From positions 367,501-431,500 of the forward strand of contig NZ_PHTY01000001.1 of NCBI RefSeq assembly GCF_002813135.1: 64,000 nucleotides of DNA, given 5' to 3'. Below the pieces are notes generated by a model. That model did not search any database. It had not been told where the DNA came from and saw only the letters and a program-made list of their open reading frames with translations. Numbering within the stretch: the first letter of the stretch is position 1; every line of letters begins with the position of its first letter. Below, one piece after another: positions 50,595 to 59,540 of the stretch. The position numbers and the translations under genes are program-made. Source of the stretch: Ulvibacter sp. MAR_2010_11 (GTDB lineage Bacteria; Bacteroidota; Bacteroidia; Flavobacteriales; Flavobacteriaceae).

Positions 50595-52901
50595 CTATTG
50601 CCCTTTTACGTTCTCTTTGAAACTTTCAAACTCTCCTAACTGTTTCCGTTTTGGCCAGGTGTTGTTGGTAACGTCAATGTCTGCTGTTTCTTCATCCGGA
50701 TCCACAACGATCTTTGTAATTTCCTTTTCTGAAGCAATTACCTTTCCAACCGATTCGTCATTCTTTCTCCATATCTGAGGAGGATAGGTAATTCTTTCGG
50801 TACTACCGTCACTATAGGTAAATTCGGCTATAATGGGCATTGGAATGCCTCCCGGTTTTTCGAAGGTTATTTCGTAGAAGTACTTCGGATTTTTAAGTTT
50901 TGCTCTGTCTTCGGCCGGAATATTATCCATAATGTACTCCTGAAGTGTCTTCACATCGTTCAAAGTTGAAGTACGCATGCCTTCCTCGAAATCTTCACTA
51001 CCCTCTTCCACCAGATACACCAAAGGCGGTAGATCACTTTCTTTCATCCCGCGAGCGGCTATCATTTCTCTTACCTGCTTGTTCATTTTTGAAGTTACAT
51101 AGAACTTCTTAACTTCCTTAACTCCAATATCTACATAGTCGGTGGTATAAAACCATTCTCTCCAAAACCAATCCAAATCTACAGCCGAAGCATCTTCCAT
51201 GGTTCTGAAAAAATCCTCAGGGGTAGGATGTTTAAACATCCAGCGTTGCGAATAGGTTTTAAAAGCGTAATCGAATAAATCCCGTCCCATAATGGTTTCA
51301 CGCAGAATATTCAATCCGGTTGCCGGTTTAGAATAGGCGTTTGCTCCAAAATTATAGGTATTTAAACCCTTGGTCATAATTGGCGCCAGTGTTTTCTGAT
51401 CCCCGGCCATATAATCTACAATCTCTTTGGCAGGGCCGCGACGTGAAGGATATTTTTTATTAGGTGCAATAGCATCGGGATACCACTCACCAAAATCTTG
51501 TTCGGCAACGTATTGCACAAAGGTATTTAATCCTTCATCCATCCAGGTCCATTGGCGCTCATCACTATTTACAATCATTGGAAAATAGTTATGTCCCACT
51601 TCATGAATAATCACACTCATCATGCCGTATTTGGTACGATCACTGTAAGTCCCATCTTTTTCCGGTCTTCCGTAATTCCAGCAAATCATAGGATATTCCA
51701 TCCCCTGATTCTTGGCATGTACTGATATCGCCTTGTGATAAGGATAATCGAATGCCATTCGGCTATAAGTTTTCAAGGTGCTCGCCACAACTTTGGTAGA
51801 GTATTCTTCCCAAAGCGGATTCCCTTCCGGCGGATAGACAGATACTGCCATCACATCTCGATTCCCAATCTTCACGGCCATCATGTCCCAAATAAATCTT
51901 CGTGAGGTTGCAAAACCAAAATCACGTACCATTTCGGCCTTGAGTTTCCATGTTTTCTTTGCCGTTGAAAAGCCTTTGGAAGCGGCTTCCGCTTCCGCTT
52001 GAGTAACTATAAGAACAGGCTTGTCGTACGACTTCTTCGCTTGCTCATAACGATTCATCATTTCTTTTGTAAAAACTTCTTTCCTGTTCTGAAGTTCACC
52101 TGTAGCATCCAATATATGATCTGCAGGCACAGTAATATTCACCTCAAAATTTCCGAAGGGCAATGCAAACTCATCGCGACCCCAAAACTGACTATTTTGC
52201 CAGCCTTCTACATCGTTGTACACCGCCATTCTTGGATAGAACTGTGCAATTACATAACCACGGTTTCCGTCCTCAAATACTTCATACCCACTTCGGGCAC
52301 GGTCAATGGTATGATCTGGAATATTGTACCACCATTTTATGGAAAATGAGAATTTTTCACCCGGATTTAAATTTTTGGGCATTTCTACCCGCATCATGGT
52401 TTGGTTGATGGTATAGGGAAGACTTGCGCCTTTTGTATCTTTTACTTCCTGAATGTTAAAACCTCCATCAAAGGGTGATCCCATGTATTGGCCTACAAAT
52501 CTGCTGGCCATATCGGCAGGAACAGCCCCACTGGGTTCAATTAAAGGAGATTTCGAATCCTTGGCACGTACATTCTGATCCAATTGCACCCATAGATATT
52601 CTAATACATCGGGTGAATTATTAGAATAGGTAATAGTTTCAAACCCAGTAATAATTTTGTTTTTATCATCCAGCTCGATGTCCATCACATAATCTGCCTG
52701 CTGCTGGTAATAATTTGGTCCGGGAGCACCACTTGCTGTTCTGAACATATTGGGAGTAGAAAACTCTTCATACAATTGCTTAAAACGATTGTTGTTATAA
52801 TGTCCCGGTTCACGTTTTGGAGTTTCACTTTCATCCTGTGCATAACTCATTCCCGTAACGAGGAACAACGTTACTAAGGATAGGTACTTTACTAATTTCA
52901 T
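50595..52901 (-). CDS. M1-family zinc metallopeptidase, exported
   Basis: 768 aa with signal peptide (KLVKYLSLVTLFLVTGMSYA). An N-terminal beta domain (about 50-280) resembles the M1 saddle; the peptidase domain has HEVGHNYFPM (H433, E434, H437) with the third zinc ligand in WMDEGLNTFVQYVAEQ. The GAMEN exopeptidase motif is replaced by KNQGMEYPMI, which fits secreted, GAMEN-less M1 relatives of Bacteroidota. The C-terminal 150 residues are unassigned. Substrates unknown. Probably one transcript with the DUF6702 gene 68 nt upstream. Confidence 0.93.
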   Translation of the reverse strand: MKLVKYLSLVTLFLVTGMSYAQDESETPKREPGHYNNNRFKQLYEEFSTPNMFRTASGAPGPNYYQQQADYVMDIELDDKNKIITGFETITYSNNSPDVLEYLWVQLDQNVRAKDSKSPLIEPSGAVPADMASRFVGQYMGSPFDGGFNIQEVKDTKGASLPYTINQTMMRVEMPKNLNPGEKFSFSIKWWYNIPDHTIDRARSGYEVFEDGNRGYVIAQFYPRMAVYNDVEGWQNSQFWGRDEFALPFGNFEVNITVPADHILDATGELQNRKEVFTKEMMNRYEQAKKSYDKPVLIVTQAEAEAASKGFSTAKKTWKLKAEMVRDFGFATSRRFIWDMMAVKIGNRDVMAVSVYPPEGNPLWEEYSTKVVASTLKTYSRMAFDYPYHKAISVHAKNQGMEYPMICWNYGRPEKDGTYSDRTKYGMMSVIIHEVGHNYFPMIVNSDERQWTWMDEGLNTFVQYVAEQDFGEWYPDAIAPNKKYPSRRGPAKEIVDYMAGDQKTLAPIMTKGLNTYNFGANAYSKPATGLNILRETIMGRDLFDYAFKTYSQRWMFKHPTPEDFFRTMEDASAVDLDWFWREWFYTTDYVDIGVKEVKKFYVTSKMNKQVREMIAARGMKESDLPPLVYLVEEGSEDFEEGMRTSTLNDVKTLQEYIMDNIPAEDRAKLKNPKYFYEITFEKPGGIPMPIIAEFTYSDGSTERITYPPQIWRKNDESVGKVIASEKEITKIVVDPDEETADIDVTNNTWPKRKQLGEFESFKENVKGQ

Positions 52902-52969
52902 GATATGTAGTCTGGTTTAATTAATTTAGAGTTGCTAAAAATAGGTCTAATAAGTATTTATTTAATCGA

Positions 52970-53473
52970 TTAATCGAAGTTTAACACTCCTTTAGGATTG
53001 TCTTTATCCAGGACAAGACTTCGCCTGCTTTTTGAAGTTTTTAAGTGGACAATATTTTGTTGCTCATCGAACATATCGAGTAACAGATAATTTTCAATTT
53101 CCAATGTTTTTAAATTTTGCACGCCGGTAATTTCGAGATAGACTTTGACAACGTCCGTTTCGTATTCGCTTCCAATAAATTTAGGAGTTGCAGGCTTTCC
53201 ATTTACCTCAATTTGCAATTTCTGAAGTATGTATTGTTTCATATAAGCCAGATCTTCGGCAGTTTCATTTTGAGTGGCTAAAGAAATGGTTGGTTTGTAG
53301 CGTTGTTGCAAGACGTCCTCCAAATCGTCTATAAATATTTTGGTGATAATTTGAACCGATTGCTTTTCTTGTACGTATTCAATTTTGGTAATACTCACAT
53401 AAAACTTATGTGCTGAAGCTGCTGTAACTATGGTAAAAAGAAGTAGTAGCGTTGCAATTCTTAATAAATTCAT
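52970..53473 (-). CDS. DUF6702 family exported protein
   Basis: 167-aa exported protein: signal peptide (LLRIATLLLLFTIVTAASA) then HKFYVSITKIEYV..., a start typical of DUF6702, with IDDLEDVLQQRYKP and a beta-rich remainder. Function unknown. It lies between the M1 peptidase gene and two CarboxypepD_reg-like genes on the same strand, an arrangement I recall from other flavobacteria. Confidence 0.85.
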   Translation of the reverse strand: MNLLRIATLLLLFTIVTAASAHKFYVSITKIEYVQEKQSVQIITKIFIDDLEDVLQQRYKPTISLATQNETAEDLAYMKQYILQKLQIEVNGKPATPKFIGSEYETDVVKVYLEITGVQNLKTLEIENYLLLDMFDEQQNIVHLKTSKSRRSLVLDKDNPKGVLNFD

Positions 53474-53531
53474 GAATTTCGGAGATTTTCAAAGTGTGTT
53501 TGACGTTATTTTTGGAGCAATGTTACAATTA

Positions 53532-54326
53532 TCATTCCTCTTTTTCTGAAAAACGTTCGACATATATTTCGCCCTGTTCCTGAAATATTTGAAGCACCAG
53601 CGCATAATTTTCATTTTCGAAATCTTTTTTCAAATCGGTTGTTTCAATACAAAACAGCAAAAAATCGTAGAGTCTATTATTCGGAATGTGAAAGGCTTCT
53701 TCAAAAAAACGGTCTGTGTATTTATTGATGATTTGAGCAACGATCCTATTCTCACCTTCCCATTCCCGCTTTAGACGCAGTTTTCGGAAATATCCGCTTA
53801 GATGCTTATACATTGCCTCAAGATCGACAGCCGTTGCCAGACCAACATATGGCACCATGGGAACTATTTTTTCCTCGGGTTCACCTTTAAATCCTTCAAT
53901 ACCCACATCATCAAAATTGAGAGGCTTTTCGGTTTTAATATTTTTTAAATCGGTTACAATATTTCCGGTTAGATTGGGCCCCAAATACACTTCATCCAAC
54001 TGGTTTACCAGCTCTTCGAGTGTAATTATAAGCAAGCCTTTTTCGTAGATTTCTTCCGAAATTACAATTCGGTCCGGAACATAATTCACCGACGAAATAT
54101 AAATGGTATCCTGCTTGTTTACGATTATACTAAAATTTCCGTTTTCGTCGGTAACGCTGTTGTATTGGGTGGTTTTATTCATAATATGAATACCTTCTAC
54201 CTCCTTGTCGTTTGTAATGTTACCGTGAAGCAATTGCTCCTGTGCCCCGATTGTAGAAGCTAGACACAAAAAGCCATAAAAAAGTACAATTTTAATTTTT
54301 CCCAAGTTGTTGTTTGTAAATGACAC
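53532..54326 (-). CDS. CarboxypepD_reg-like protein, second of a tandem pair
   Basis: 264 aa. A signal peptide is followed by a CarboxypepD_reg-like/CNA-B-type beta sandwich (LLHGNITNDKEVEGIHIMN ... SVTDENGNFSIIVNKQDTIY), then a linker LVNQLDEVYLGPNLTGNIV and a helical C-terminal half. The first domain is the one found as N-terminal extension of SusC-like receptors; here it stands alone with a helical domain, function unknown. Overlaps its paralogue upstream by 35 nt. About a third of the residues in the first half correspond between the two. Confidence 0.82.
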   Translation of the reverse strand: MSFTNNNLGKIKIVLFYGFLCLASTIGAQEQLLHGNITNDKEVEGIHIMNKTTQYNSVTDENGNFSIIVNKQDTIYISSVNYVPDRIVISEEIYEKGLLIITLEELVNQLDEVYLGPNLTGNIVTDLKNIKTEKPLNFDDVGIEGFKGEPEEKIVPMVPYVGLATAVDLEAMYKHLSGYFRKLRLKREWEGENRIVAQIINKYTDRFFEEAFHIPNNRLYDFLLFCIETTDLKKDFENENYALVLQIFQEQGEIYVERFSEKEE

Positions 54327-55101
54327 TTTGCTGTGCTAAAAAATCTATCATAAGTAATTCATTCTCTGTTTTCAACAGTCTGGTTTCAATAGCTTTATCT
54401 TCTATAAAATAAAAAAAGTCGTTGACCTTATCTTCGGGAATTTCGAAGGTTTTTGTGATGTAATCATTGCTAAATCTTTCTCGCGTGGCTCTTAAAAGCG
54501 CTTTCCGTTGGACTGCTTCCTGAGATTTATTTTTCCTTTTACCCGAAAACAACAAACTGGTCAAACCCACAAAATCTAGGCTCGCCTGTTTTTGTCCGTT
54601 ATAAAAAGCTTCTTCGGCCTTATTTCCTTTAATTGATGTAAGCGCATCGTCCGAAAACTCATATCTGAATTCCATCGTTTCATACGATAAATCCCATTGT
54701 TTACGATAGTCGTAGGTATCAATTCTGTTTACATCGGCAACAATATTCCCGGAAAGATCGTAGGGTCGCACGGTTATTTCTTTTAACTGATTTACGGCCG
54801 GGTTGAGATAGATGGTGGCTCTTTTTACTGCTACGACGCCTCGGTCAATAATCACCGTAAAGCTCTGAAACTGCAGAGCTGTAATTTGAATTCGGTCATT
54901 TTCGGCAACTTCAATTTCGAAGGCACCTTCAGCATTGGTAATAGTTCCGGTTTGTGCCGAAATATTATACACACTCACTCCTTCCACATCTTCCCCTTGA
55001 GGAGCCGTAATTAGCCCTTGAATCTTCACACGCTCAATTTCTTGTGAGAAAACACTAATGGGAAGTAATATAAGTACAACAAGAAGTAGTAATTTATACA
55101 T
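54292..55101 (-). CDS. CarboxypepD_reg-like protein, first of a tandem pair
   Basis: 269 aa with the same plan as the following gene: signal peptide (YKLLLLVVLILLPISVFS), beta-sandwich (KIQGLITAPQGEDVEGVSVYN-like, TNAEGAFEIEVAENDRIQI), the shared segment AVNQLKEITVRPYDLSGNIV and a helical C-terminus (SNDYITKTFEIPEDKVNDFF). Tandem duplication is the simplest origin. It starts the minus-strand run that leads to DUF6702 and the M1 peptidase. Confidence 0.82.
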   Translation of the reverse strand: MYKLLLLVVLILLPISVFSQEIERVKIQGLITAPQGEDVEGVSVYNISAQTGTITNAEGAFEIEVAENDRIQITALQFQSFTVIIDRGVVAVKRATIYLNPAVNQLKEITVRPYDLSGNIVADVNRIDTYDYRKQWDLSYETMEFRYEFSDDALTSIKGNKAEEAFYNGQKQASLDFVGLTSLLFSGKRKNKSQEAVQRKALLRATRERFSNDYITKTFEIPEDKVNDFFYFIEDKAIETRLLKTENELLMIDFLAQQSVIYKQQLGKN

Positions 55102-55182
55102 ACCTTAAAAGTACAGTTTGTTTTCTTACTAAAATCTTAAGGTTAGCAGAGTATTTGTTAAATTTACAAATTGAAATACGCT

Positions 55183-55890
55183 ATGAAAAACCTCATTATC
55201 GCCAGTACCTCCACCGTTTTCGGCGGAAACTATCTCGATTATCTTTTGGATGAAATTGCTCAATTGTTTTCTGAAACCGAAGAAGTACTCTTTATTCCTT
55301 ATGCACGCCCCGGAGGCATTTCACACGATGACTACACACAAAAAGCTTCCGAAGCATTTGCTAAAATCGGCAAAAAACTGGTGGGTATTCATACCTATCC
55401 TACTACCGAAGCAGCCCTCAAAGATGCCAAAGGTGTATTTACAGGTGGGGGTAATACTTTTTTACTGGTATCGCAGTTGTATAATTTCAAATTAATGCAA
55501 CCCTTGCGAGAAGCTATTTTTAATGGTCTCCCTTATTTGGGCACCAGTGCCGGTAGTAATATTTCCGGTGTCACCATGCAAACCACCAACGATATGCCCA
55601 TTGTGTATCCTCCCTCCTTTAAAACGCTAGGCGTAATTCCATTTAATTTGAATCCGCATTACCTCGACCCGGATACTACCAGCAAGCATATGGGGGAAAC
55701 ACGCGAAACCCGAATAAAAGAATATCACACTCAAAATAGCGTTCCGGTAATAGGACTACGCGAAGGAAGCTGGTTAAGAGTGCGCAAAGAAGAGATAATC
55801 TTACAAGGCAATTTAAGCGCAAGAGTTTTTGAGCCTAATGATGAACCTTTCGAAGTAGAATCCGGAACCGATTTGGCAAAAGGTTTCTAA
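55183..55890 (+). CDS. pepE: Dipeptidase E (alpha-aspartyl dipeptidase)
   Basis: 235-aa cytoplasmic serine peptidase of family S51, which hydrolyses Asp-Xaa dipeptides. The nucleophile motif is LGTSAGSNIS; GVFTGGGNTFLLV and FNLNPHYLDPD with the conserved His are typical. The ATG at 55183 (MKNLIIASTSTVFGG) is preferred over TTG at 55171. Monocistronic, divergent from the CarboxypepD_reg pair. Confidence 0.95.
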   Translation: MKNLIIASTSTVFGGNYLDYLLDEIAQLFSETEEVLFIPYARPGGISHDDYTQKASEAFAKIGKKLVGIHTYPTTEAALKDAKGVFTGGGNTFLLVSQLYNFKLMQPLREAIFNGLPYLGTSAGSNISGVTMQTTNDMPIVYPPSFKTLGVIPFNLNPHYLDPDTTSKHMGETRETRIKEYHTQNSVPVIGLREGSWLRVRKEEIILQGNLSARVFEPNDEPFEVESGTDLAKGF

Positions 55891-55915
55891 AATAATTGTA
55901 CTTTTAATAACTCCC

Positions 55916-55923
55916 TATTTTTG
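55916..55923 (+). promoter_or_regulatory. Candidate -7 box (TATTTTTG) three bases before the M15 peptidase ATG
   Basis: Exact TAnnTTTG match with only GCT between it and the ATG at 55927; implies a leaderless or near-leaderless transcript. Confidence 0.5.
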
Positions 55924-55926
55924 GCT

Positions 55927-56667
55927 ATGAAAAGAAAAGATTTTATAAAAACTACTGCAATTCTGGGAGTTTCGGCGGCTGTCCTTCCGGGTTTTTCCAT
56001 GAACACATTACTACAAACCTATAGTCGTGACCAGCTAATTGGAAAGGGTAATCCCGATATTATTGGAGCTACCTATACTTCAAAAATGCACAAAGACGCC
56101 AAAACAGCCTTACAAAACATGAGCACCGAAGCTGCACAACATGGGATTCGAATTGAAGTTGTATCGGCTTATCGAAGTTTTGAACGGCAAAAAGAAATTT
56201 TTGAAGGTAAGTACAAACGCTTTACCGGTCTGGGTGCAACTCCCATGGACGCCATAAAAAAAATAATAGAGTATTCGACAATTCCGGGTACTTCCAGACA
56301 CCATTGGGGAACCGACCTGGATCTAATTGATGCGAATGCGCCTCGCCCGGAGAGTGTGCTGCAACCTCAACATTTTCATGGAGACGGGCCTTTCTGTAAA
56401 TTAAAAGACTGGTTGCATGAAAACGCCAATGCTTTTGGTTTTTTTGAAGTTTATACCAACAATGCTAATAGAAAAGGTTTTAAATATGAGCCCTGGCACT
56501 TTAGTTATGCACCGGTATCAAAACCAATGCTTCAGGCATACAAGGAATTGGATGTACAACAAATTTTGTTAGAAGAAAAAATAGAAGGAGCCGAGCATTT
56601 TTCGGAAGCATTTATCGCTCAATATCGTTCTGAAAATATTTTAGATATTAATCCCGAATTACTTTAG
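55927..56667 (+). CDS. M15-family D-alanyl-D-alanine carboxypeptidase
   Basis: 246-aa exported peptidoglycan enzyme of the VanY/M15B type. Signal-like start MKRKDFIKTTAILGVSAAVLPG is Tat-like, but the second Arg of the motif is Lys. Zinc motifs SRHHWGTDLDL (SxHxxGxAxD variant, A to L) and EPWHFSY supply His, Asp, His. It removes the terminal D-Ala of stem peptides. Followed after 27 nt by the M48 peptidase gene. Confidence 0.92.
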   Translation: MKRKDFIKTTAILGVSAAVLPGFSMNTLLQTYSRDQLIGKGNPDIIGATYTSKMHKDAKTALQNMSTEAAQHGIRIEVVSAYRSFERQKEIFEGKYKRFTGLGATPMDAIKKIIEYSTIPGTSRHHWGTDLDLIDANAPRPESVLQPQHFHGDGPFCKLKDWLHENANAFGFFEVYTNNANRKGFKYEPWHFSYAPVSKPMLQAYKELDVQQILLEEKIEGAEHFSEAFIAQYRSENILDINPELL

Positions 56668-56694
56668 TAACTTTAAGGAATTAACTGCTGAATT

Positions 56695-57459
56695 ATGAGA
56701 AGAAGTAGCTGGAAAATCCGAATTTTTATAGGGCTTGCCATCATCGCATTTGCATTTTTTAAGAAATGTGCAAATACCGAAGAAAATCCTTATACCAAGA
56801 AGCAACAAACTATTTCCTTGACAACTGAAGAGGAAATTGCCATCGGACTTCAAAGTGCACCGCAAATGGCACAGGAATACGGCGGCCTATACCCGGACGA
56901 GCGTATGCAGGCCTATGTAGACATGGTTGGAAAAAAACTGGTGGATAATACAGTAGCGAGAGAAACACCCTATCAATACGATTTTCACCTACTTGCAGAT
57001 GCCGAAACCATCAATGCTTTTGCGTTGCCCGGCGGACAAATATTTATCACCTACGCCCTGCTATCAAAACTAGAGAACGAAGATCAGTTGGCCGGAGTAT
57101 TAGGTCATGAAGTAGGTCATGTTTTAGGCAGGCATTCGGCAGAACGCATTGCCAATAGTGAGTTTTGGCAAACCATATCTCAAGGAGCCTCGGTGGGAGC
57201 CGATGCCGGTGGAATTGTTGCCGGAATTGGTCAAAATGTGTTATTGGGGAACGGACGGGATGACGAATTGGAAAGTGACGATCTAGGCGTTCGATTTATG
57301 ATAAAAGCCGGTTACGACCCCTATGAAATGATCGACGTTATGAAAATTTTAAAAGCTGCAGCGGGCCCAAGTAGAGCCCCCGAGTTTCAAAGTACGCATC
57401 CGGATCCCGAAAATAGAATAGAACATATTAAGGCCGCAATCAAAAAATACGGAGGTTAA
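56695..57459 (+). CDS. M48-family zinc metallopeptidase
   Basis: 254 aa: short basic N-terminus, one TM/signal segment (about 9-23), then the peptidase domain with HEVGHVLGRHSAERIA (H138, E139, H142) and the third ligand Glu in DDELESDDLGVRF. The form is that of the periplasmic BepA/LoiP/Oma1-like M48 proteases that act on outer-membrane or membrane proteins. No TPR domain follows. An intrinsic terminator ends the transcript. Confidence 0.93.
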   Translation: MRRSSWKIRIFIGLAIIAFAFFKKCANTEENPYTKKQQTISLTTEEEIAIGLQSAPQMAQEYGGLYPDERMQAYVDMVGKKLVDNTVARETPYQYDFHLLADAETINAFALPGGQIFITYALLSKLENEDQLAGVLGHEVGHVLGRHSAERIANSEFWQTISQGASVGADAGGIVAGIGQNVLLGNGRDDELESDDLGVRFMIKAGYDPYEMIDVMKILKAAAGPSRAPEFQSTHPDPENRIEHIKAAIKKYGG

Positions 57460-57481
57460 AATTGTATTTAATCCTTTATTA

Positions 57482-57505
57482 AATCCCGCCTTGCGGGATT
57501 TTGTT
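57482..57505 (+). terminator. Intrinsic terminator after the M48 gene
   Basis: AATCCCGC (57482-57489) and GCGGGATT (57493-57500) form an 8-bp stem with 3-nt loop, followed by a T-rich run that overlaps the gpmI promoter region. Confidence 0.88.
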
Positions 57506-57507
57506 TT

Positions 57508-57515
57508 TATCTTTG
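57508..57515 (+). promoter_or_regulatory. Candidate -7 box (TATCTTTG) four bases before the gpmI ATG
   Basis: Exact TAnnTTTG match; only CCCC separates it from the ATG at 57520. Confidence 0.55.
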
Positions 57516-57519
57516 CCCC

Positions 57520-59034
57520 ATGCATAAAAAAGTCCTTTTGTTAATCCTTGACGGTTGGGGAATTACCCAGGATCCTTCCGTTTCGGCGATAGCCCAAGCC
57601 TATACTCCCTTTATCGATTCCTTGTATAAAAAGTACCCGAATTCACAATTGTTAACCCATGGAATGAACGTTGGTTTGCCCGAAGGGCAGATGGGAAACA
57701 GTGAGGTAGGGCACATGAATTTAGGCGCGGGACGAATCGTGTATCAGGACTTGGCAAAGGTAAACTTAGCTGTTGCAAACAACACATTAAAAGACGAACC
57801 AACGCTAAAAGCCGCTTTTCAATACGCTAAAGACAACAATAAAAAAGTGCATTTTCTGGGATTGGTTTCCAATGGGGGGGTGCATTCGCATATAAGTCAT
57901 TTAAAGGGCTTACTAACTGCAACACATAATTTCGGGTTGACCAATGTCTTTGTGCATGCGTTTACCGACGGACGCGACGTCGATCCAAAATCGGGGGTGC
58001 ATCACATTGCCGATTTACAACAACATCTTTCAAAAACCACAGGGAAAATTGCTTCGGTTATTGGCAGGTATTATGCCATGGACAGAGACAAACGCTGGGA
58101 ACGGGTTAAAAGAGTATACGATTTACTTCGCTTTGGAAAGGGAACCTCTTCAGAAAATATAGTGCAAAGTATTCAAGATAGCTATTCCAACGGAATCACC
58201 GACGAATTTATAGAACCCATTGTCATGACTGAAAACGGTAGTCCGGTAGGCACTATTTCAGAAAATGATGTGGTTATCTTTATCAATTTCAGAACCGACA
58301 GAGGCCGCCAACTCACCGAGGTATTGACACAAAATAATTACGAAGGCTTCGGAATGAAAACCCTGCCCTTGTACTATGTCACGCTTACCAATTACGACGA
58401 CTCATTTCGAGGAATTAAGGTGGTTTATAATAAAGACAATGTAATTAATCCCTTAGGCGAGGTGTTGGAACAACATGGAAAAACGCAAATTCGTATCGCC
58501 GAAACCGAGAAATACCCACATGTTACCTTCTTTTTTAACGGCGGGAGGGAAGCTGCTTTCGAAGGTGAAAAACGAATCCTATGCTCTTCTCCAAAAGTTG
58601 CTACCTACGATTTAAAACCCGAAATGAGCGCCTACGAGGTTCGCGATAAAATTCTACCGGAAATCAATGGTCAAACAGCCGATTTTATTTGCTTGAATTT
58701 TGCGAATCCCGATATGGTAGGTCATACCGGTGTTTTTGAAGCCGCCATAAAAGCCTGCGAAACGGTTGATAAATGTAGTGAAGCCATTGTTGAAGCTGCT
58801 AAAGCCAACGGATATAGCGTTCTTATTTTGGCCGATCACGGAAACAGTGAAACCATGAGAAATCCTGACGGATCTCCCAACACGGCACATACCACCAATC
58901 CGGTGCCGCTCATTCTTGTAGACGACGATTTTAAATCGATTAAGGAAGGAGTTTTGGGAGATATCGCCCCTACCATCCTTAATTTAATGGGAATTGAGAA
59001 ACCTGATGTGATGACAAGAAGTTCACTACTGTAG
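57520..59034 (+). CDS. gpmI: 2,3-bisphosphoglycerate-independent phosphoglycerate mutase
   Basis: 504-aa Mn-dependent enzyme interconverting 3- and 2-phosphoglycerate. Start LLLILDGWG with a metal Asp, the phospho-acceptor S61 in MGNSEVGHMN, HAFTDGRDVDPKSG, NFRTDRGRQLT, LADHGNSETM and NTAHTTNPVP. Length is typical for the cofactor-independent type. It follows an intrinsic terminator and has its own promoter box. Confidence 0.97.
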   Translation: MHKKVLLLILDGWGITQDPSVSAIAQAYTPFIDSLYKKYPNSQLLTHGMNVGLPEGQMGNSEVGHMNLGAGRIVYQDLAKVNLAVANNTLKDEPTLKAAFQYAKDNNKKVHFLGLVSNGGVHSHISHLKGLLTATHNFGLTNVFVHAFTDGRDVDPKSGVHHIADLQQHLSKTTGKIASVIGRYYAMDRDKRWERVKRVYDLLRFGKGTSSENIVQSIQDSYSNGITDEFIEPIVMTENGSPVGTISENDVVIFINFRTDRGRQLTEVLTQNNYEGFGMKTLPLYYVTLTNYDDSFRGIKVVYNKDNVINPLGEVLEQHGKTQIRIAETEKYPHVTFFFNGGREAAFEGEKRILCSSPKVATYDLKPEMSAYEVRDKILPEINGQTADFICLNFANPDMVGHTGVFEAAIKACETVDKCSEAIVEAAKANGYSVLILADHGNSETMRNPDGSPNTAHTTNPVPLILVDDDFKSIKEGVLGDIAPTILNLMGIEKPDVMTRSSLL

Positions 59035-59099
59035 CGATTTACTTATTGCATTGATTGGTTCTTCCAGGCATTTAACTTTAAAAATGCCAATATTCTTTG

Positions 59100-59107
59100 T
59101 ATTTTTG
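59100..59107 (+). promoter_or_regulatory. Candidate -7 box (TATTTTTG) of the HAD-map gene group
   Basis: Exact TAnnTTTG match, 16 nt before the ATG at 59124. Confidence 0.5.
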
Positions 59108-59123
59108 CGCTTTTAAATGACGT

Positions 59124-59531
59124 ATGATTCACGAGACTTATACCATAGCGATAGACTTTGACGGTACTATTGTAGAAGATGAATATCCCAAGATTGGTAA
59201 GCCGGTACTTTTTGCTTTTGATACTTTGAAAAAACTGCAGGAAAAAGGGCATCGGTTGATTTTATGGACGTATAGAAACGGAAAGGCATTAGACGAAGCA
59301 GTTGCATTTTGCAAAGACAATGGAATTGTTTTCTATGCCGTGAATAAAAGTTTTCCTGAAGAAGAATTTGATCCTAAATACAGTAGAAAGATTAACGCCG
59401 ACTTCTTTATTGACGATCGCAATATTGGTGGACTTAAAAGTTGGGGAGAAATTTATCTGGATATGATTGGCGAAGAAAAACCCGATGATTCAACGTATAA
59501 AAAAAGAAAAAGAGGATGGTTTTCCTTTTAA
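59124..59531 (+). CDS. HAD-like hydrolase of the BT0820 type
   Basis: 135-aa protein with the HAD nucleophile motif DFDGT (D11, D13), LILWTYRNGKALDEAVAFC and FFIDDRNIGG as motif IV. It is close in plan to BT0820 of Bacteroides thetaiotaomicron, a small cap-less C0 HAD; substrate unknown. The basic tail KKRKRGWFSF is unusual. map follows after 9 nt, so they probably form an operon. Confidence 0.88.
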   Translation: MIHETYTIAIDFDGTIVEDEYPKIGKPVLFAFDTLKKLQEKGHRLILWTYRNGKALDEAVAFCKDNGIVFYAVNKSFPEEEFDPKYSRKINADFFIDDRNIGGLKSWGEIYLDMIGEEKPDDSTYKKRKRGWFSF

Positions 59532-59540
59532 AAAACAGCA

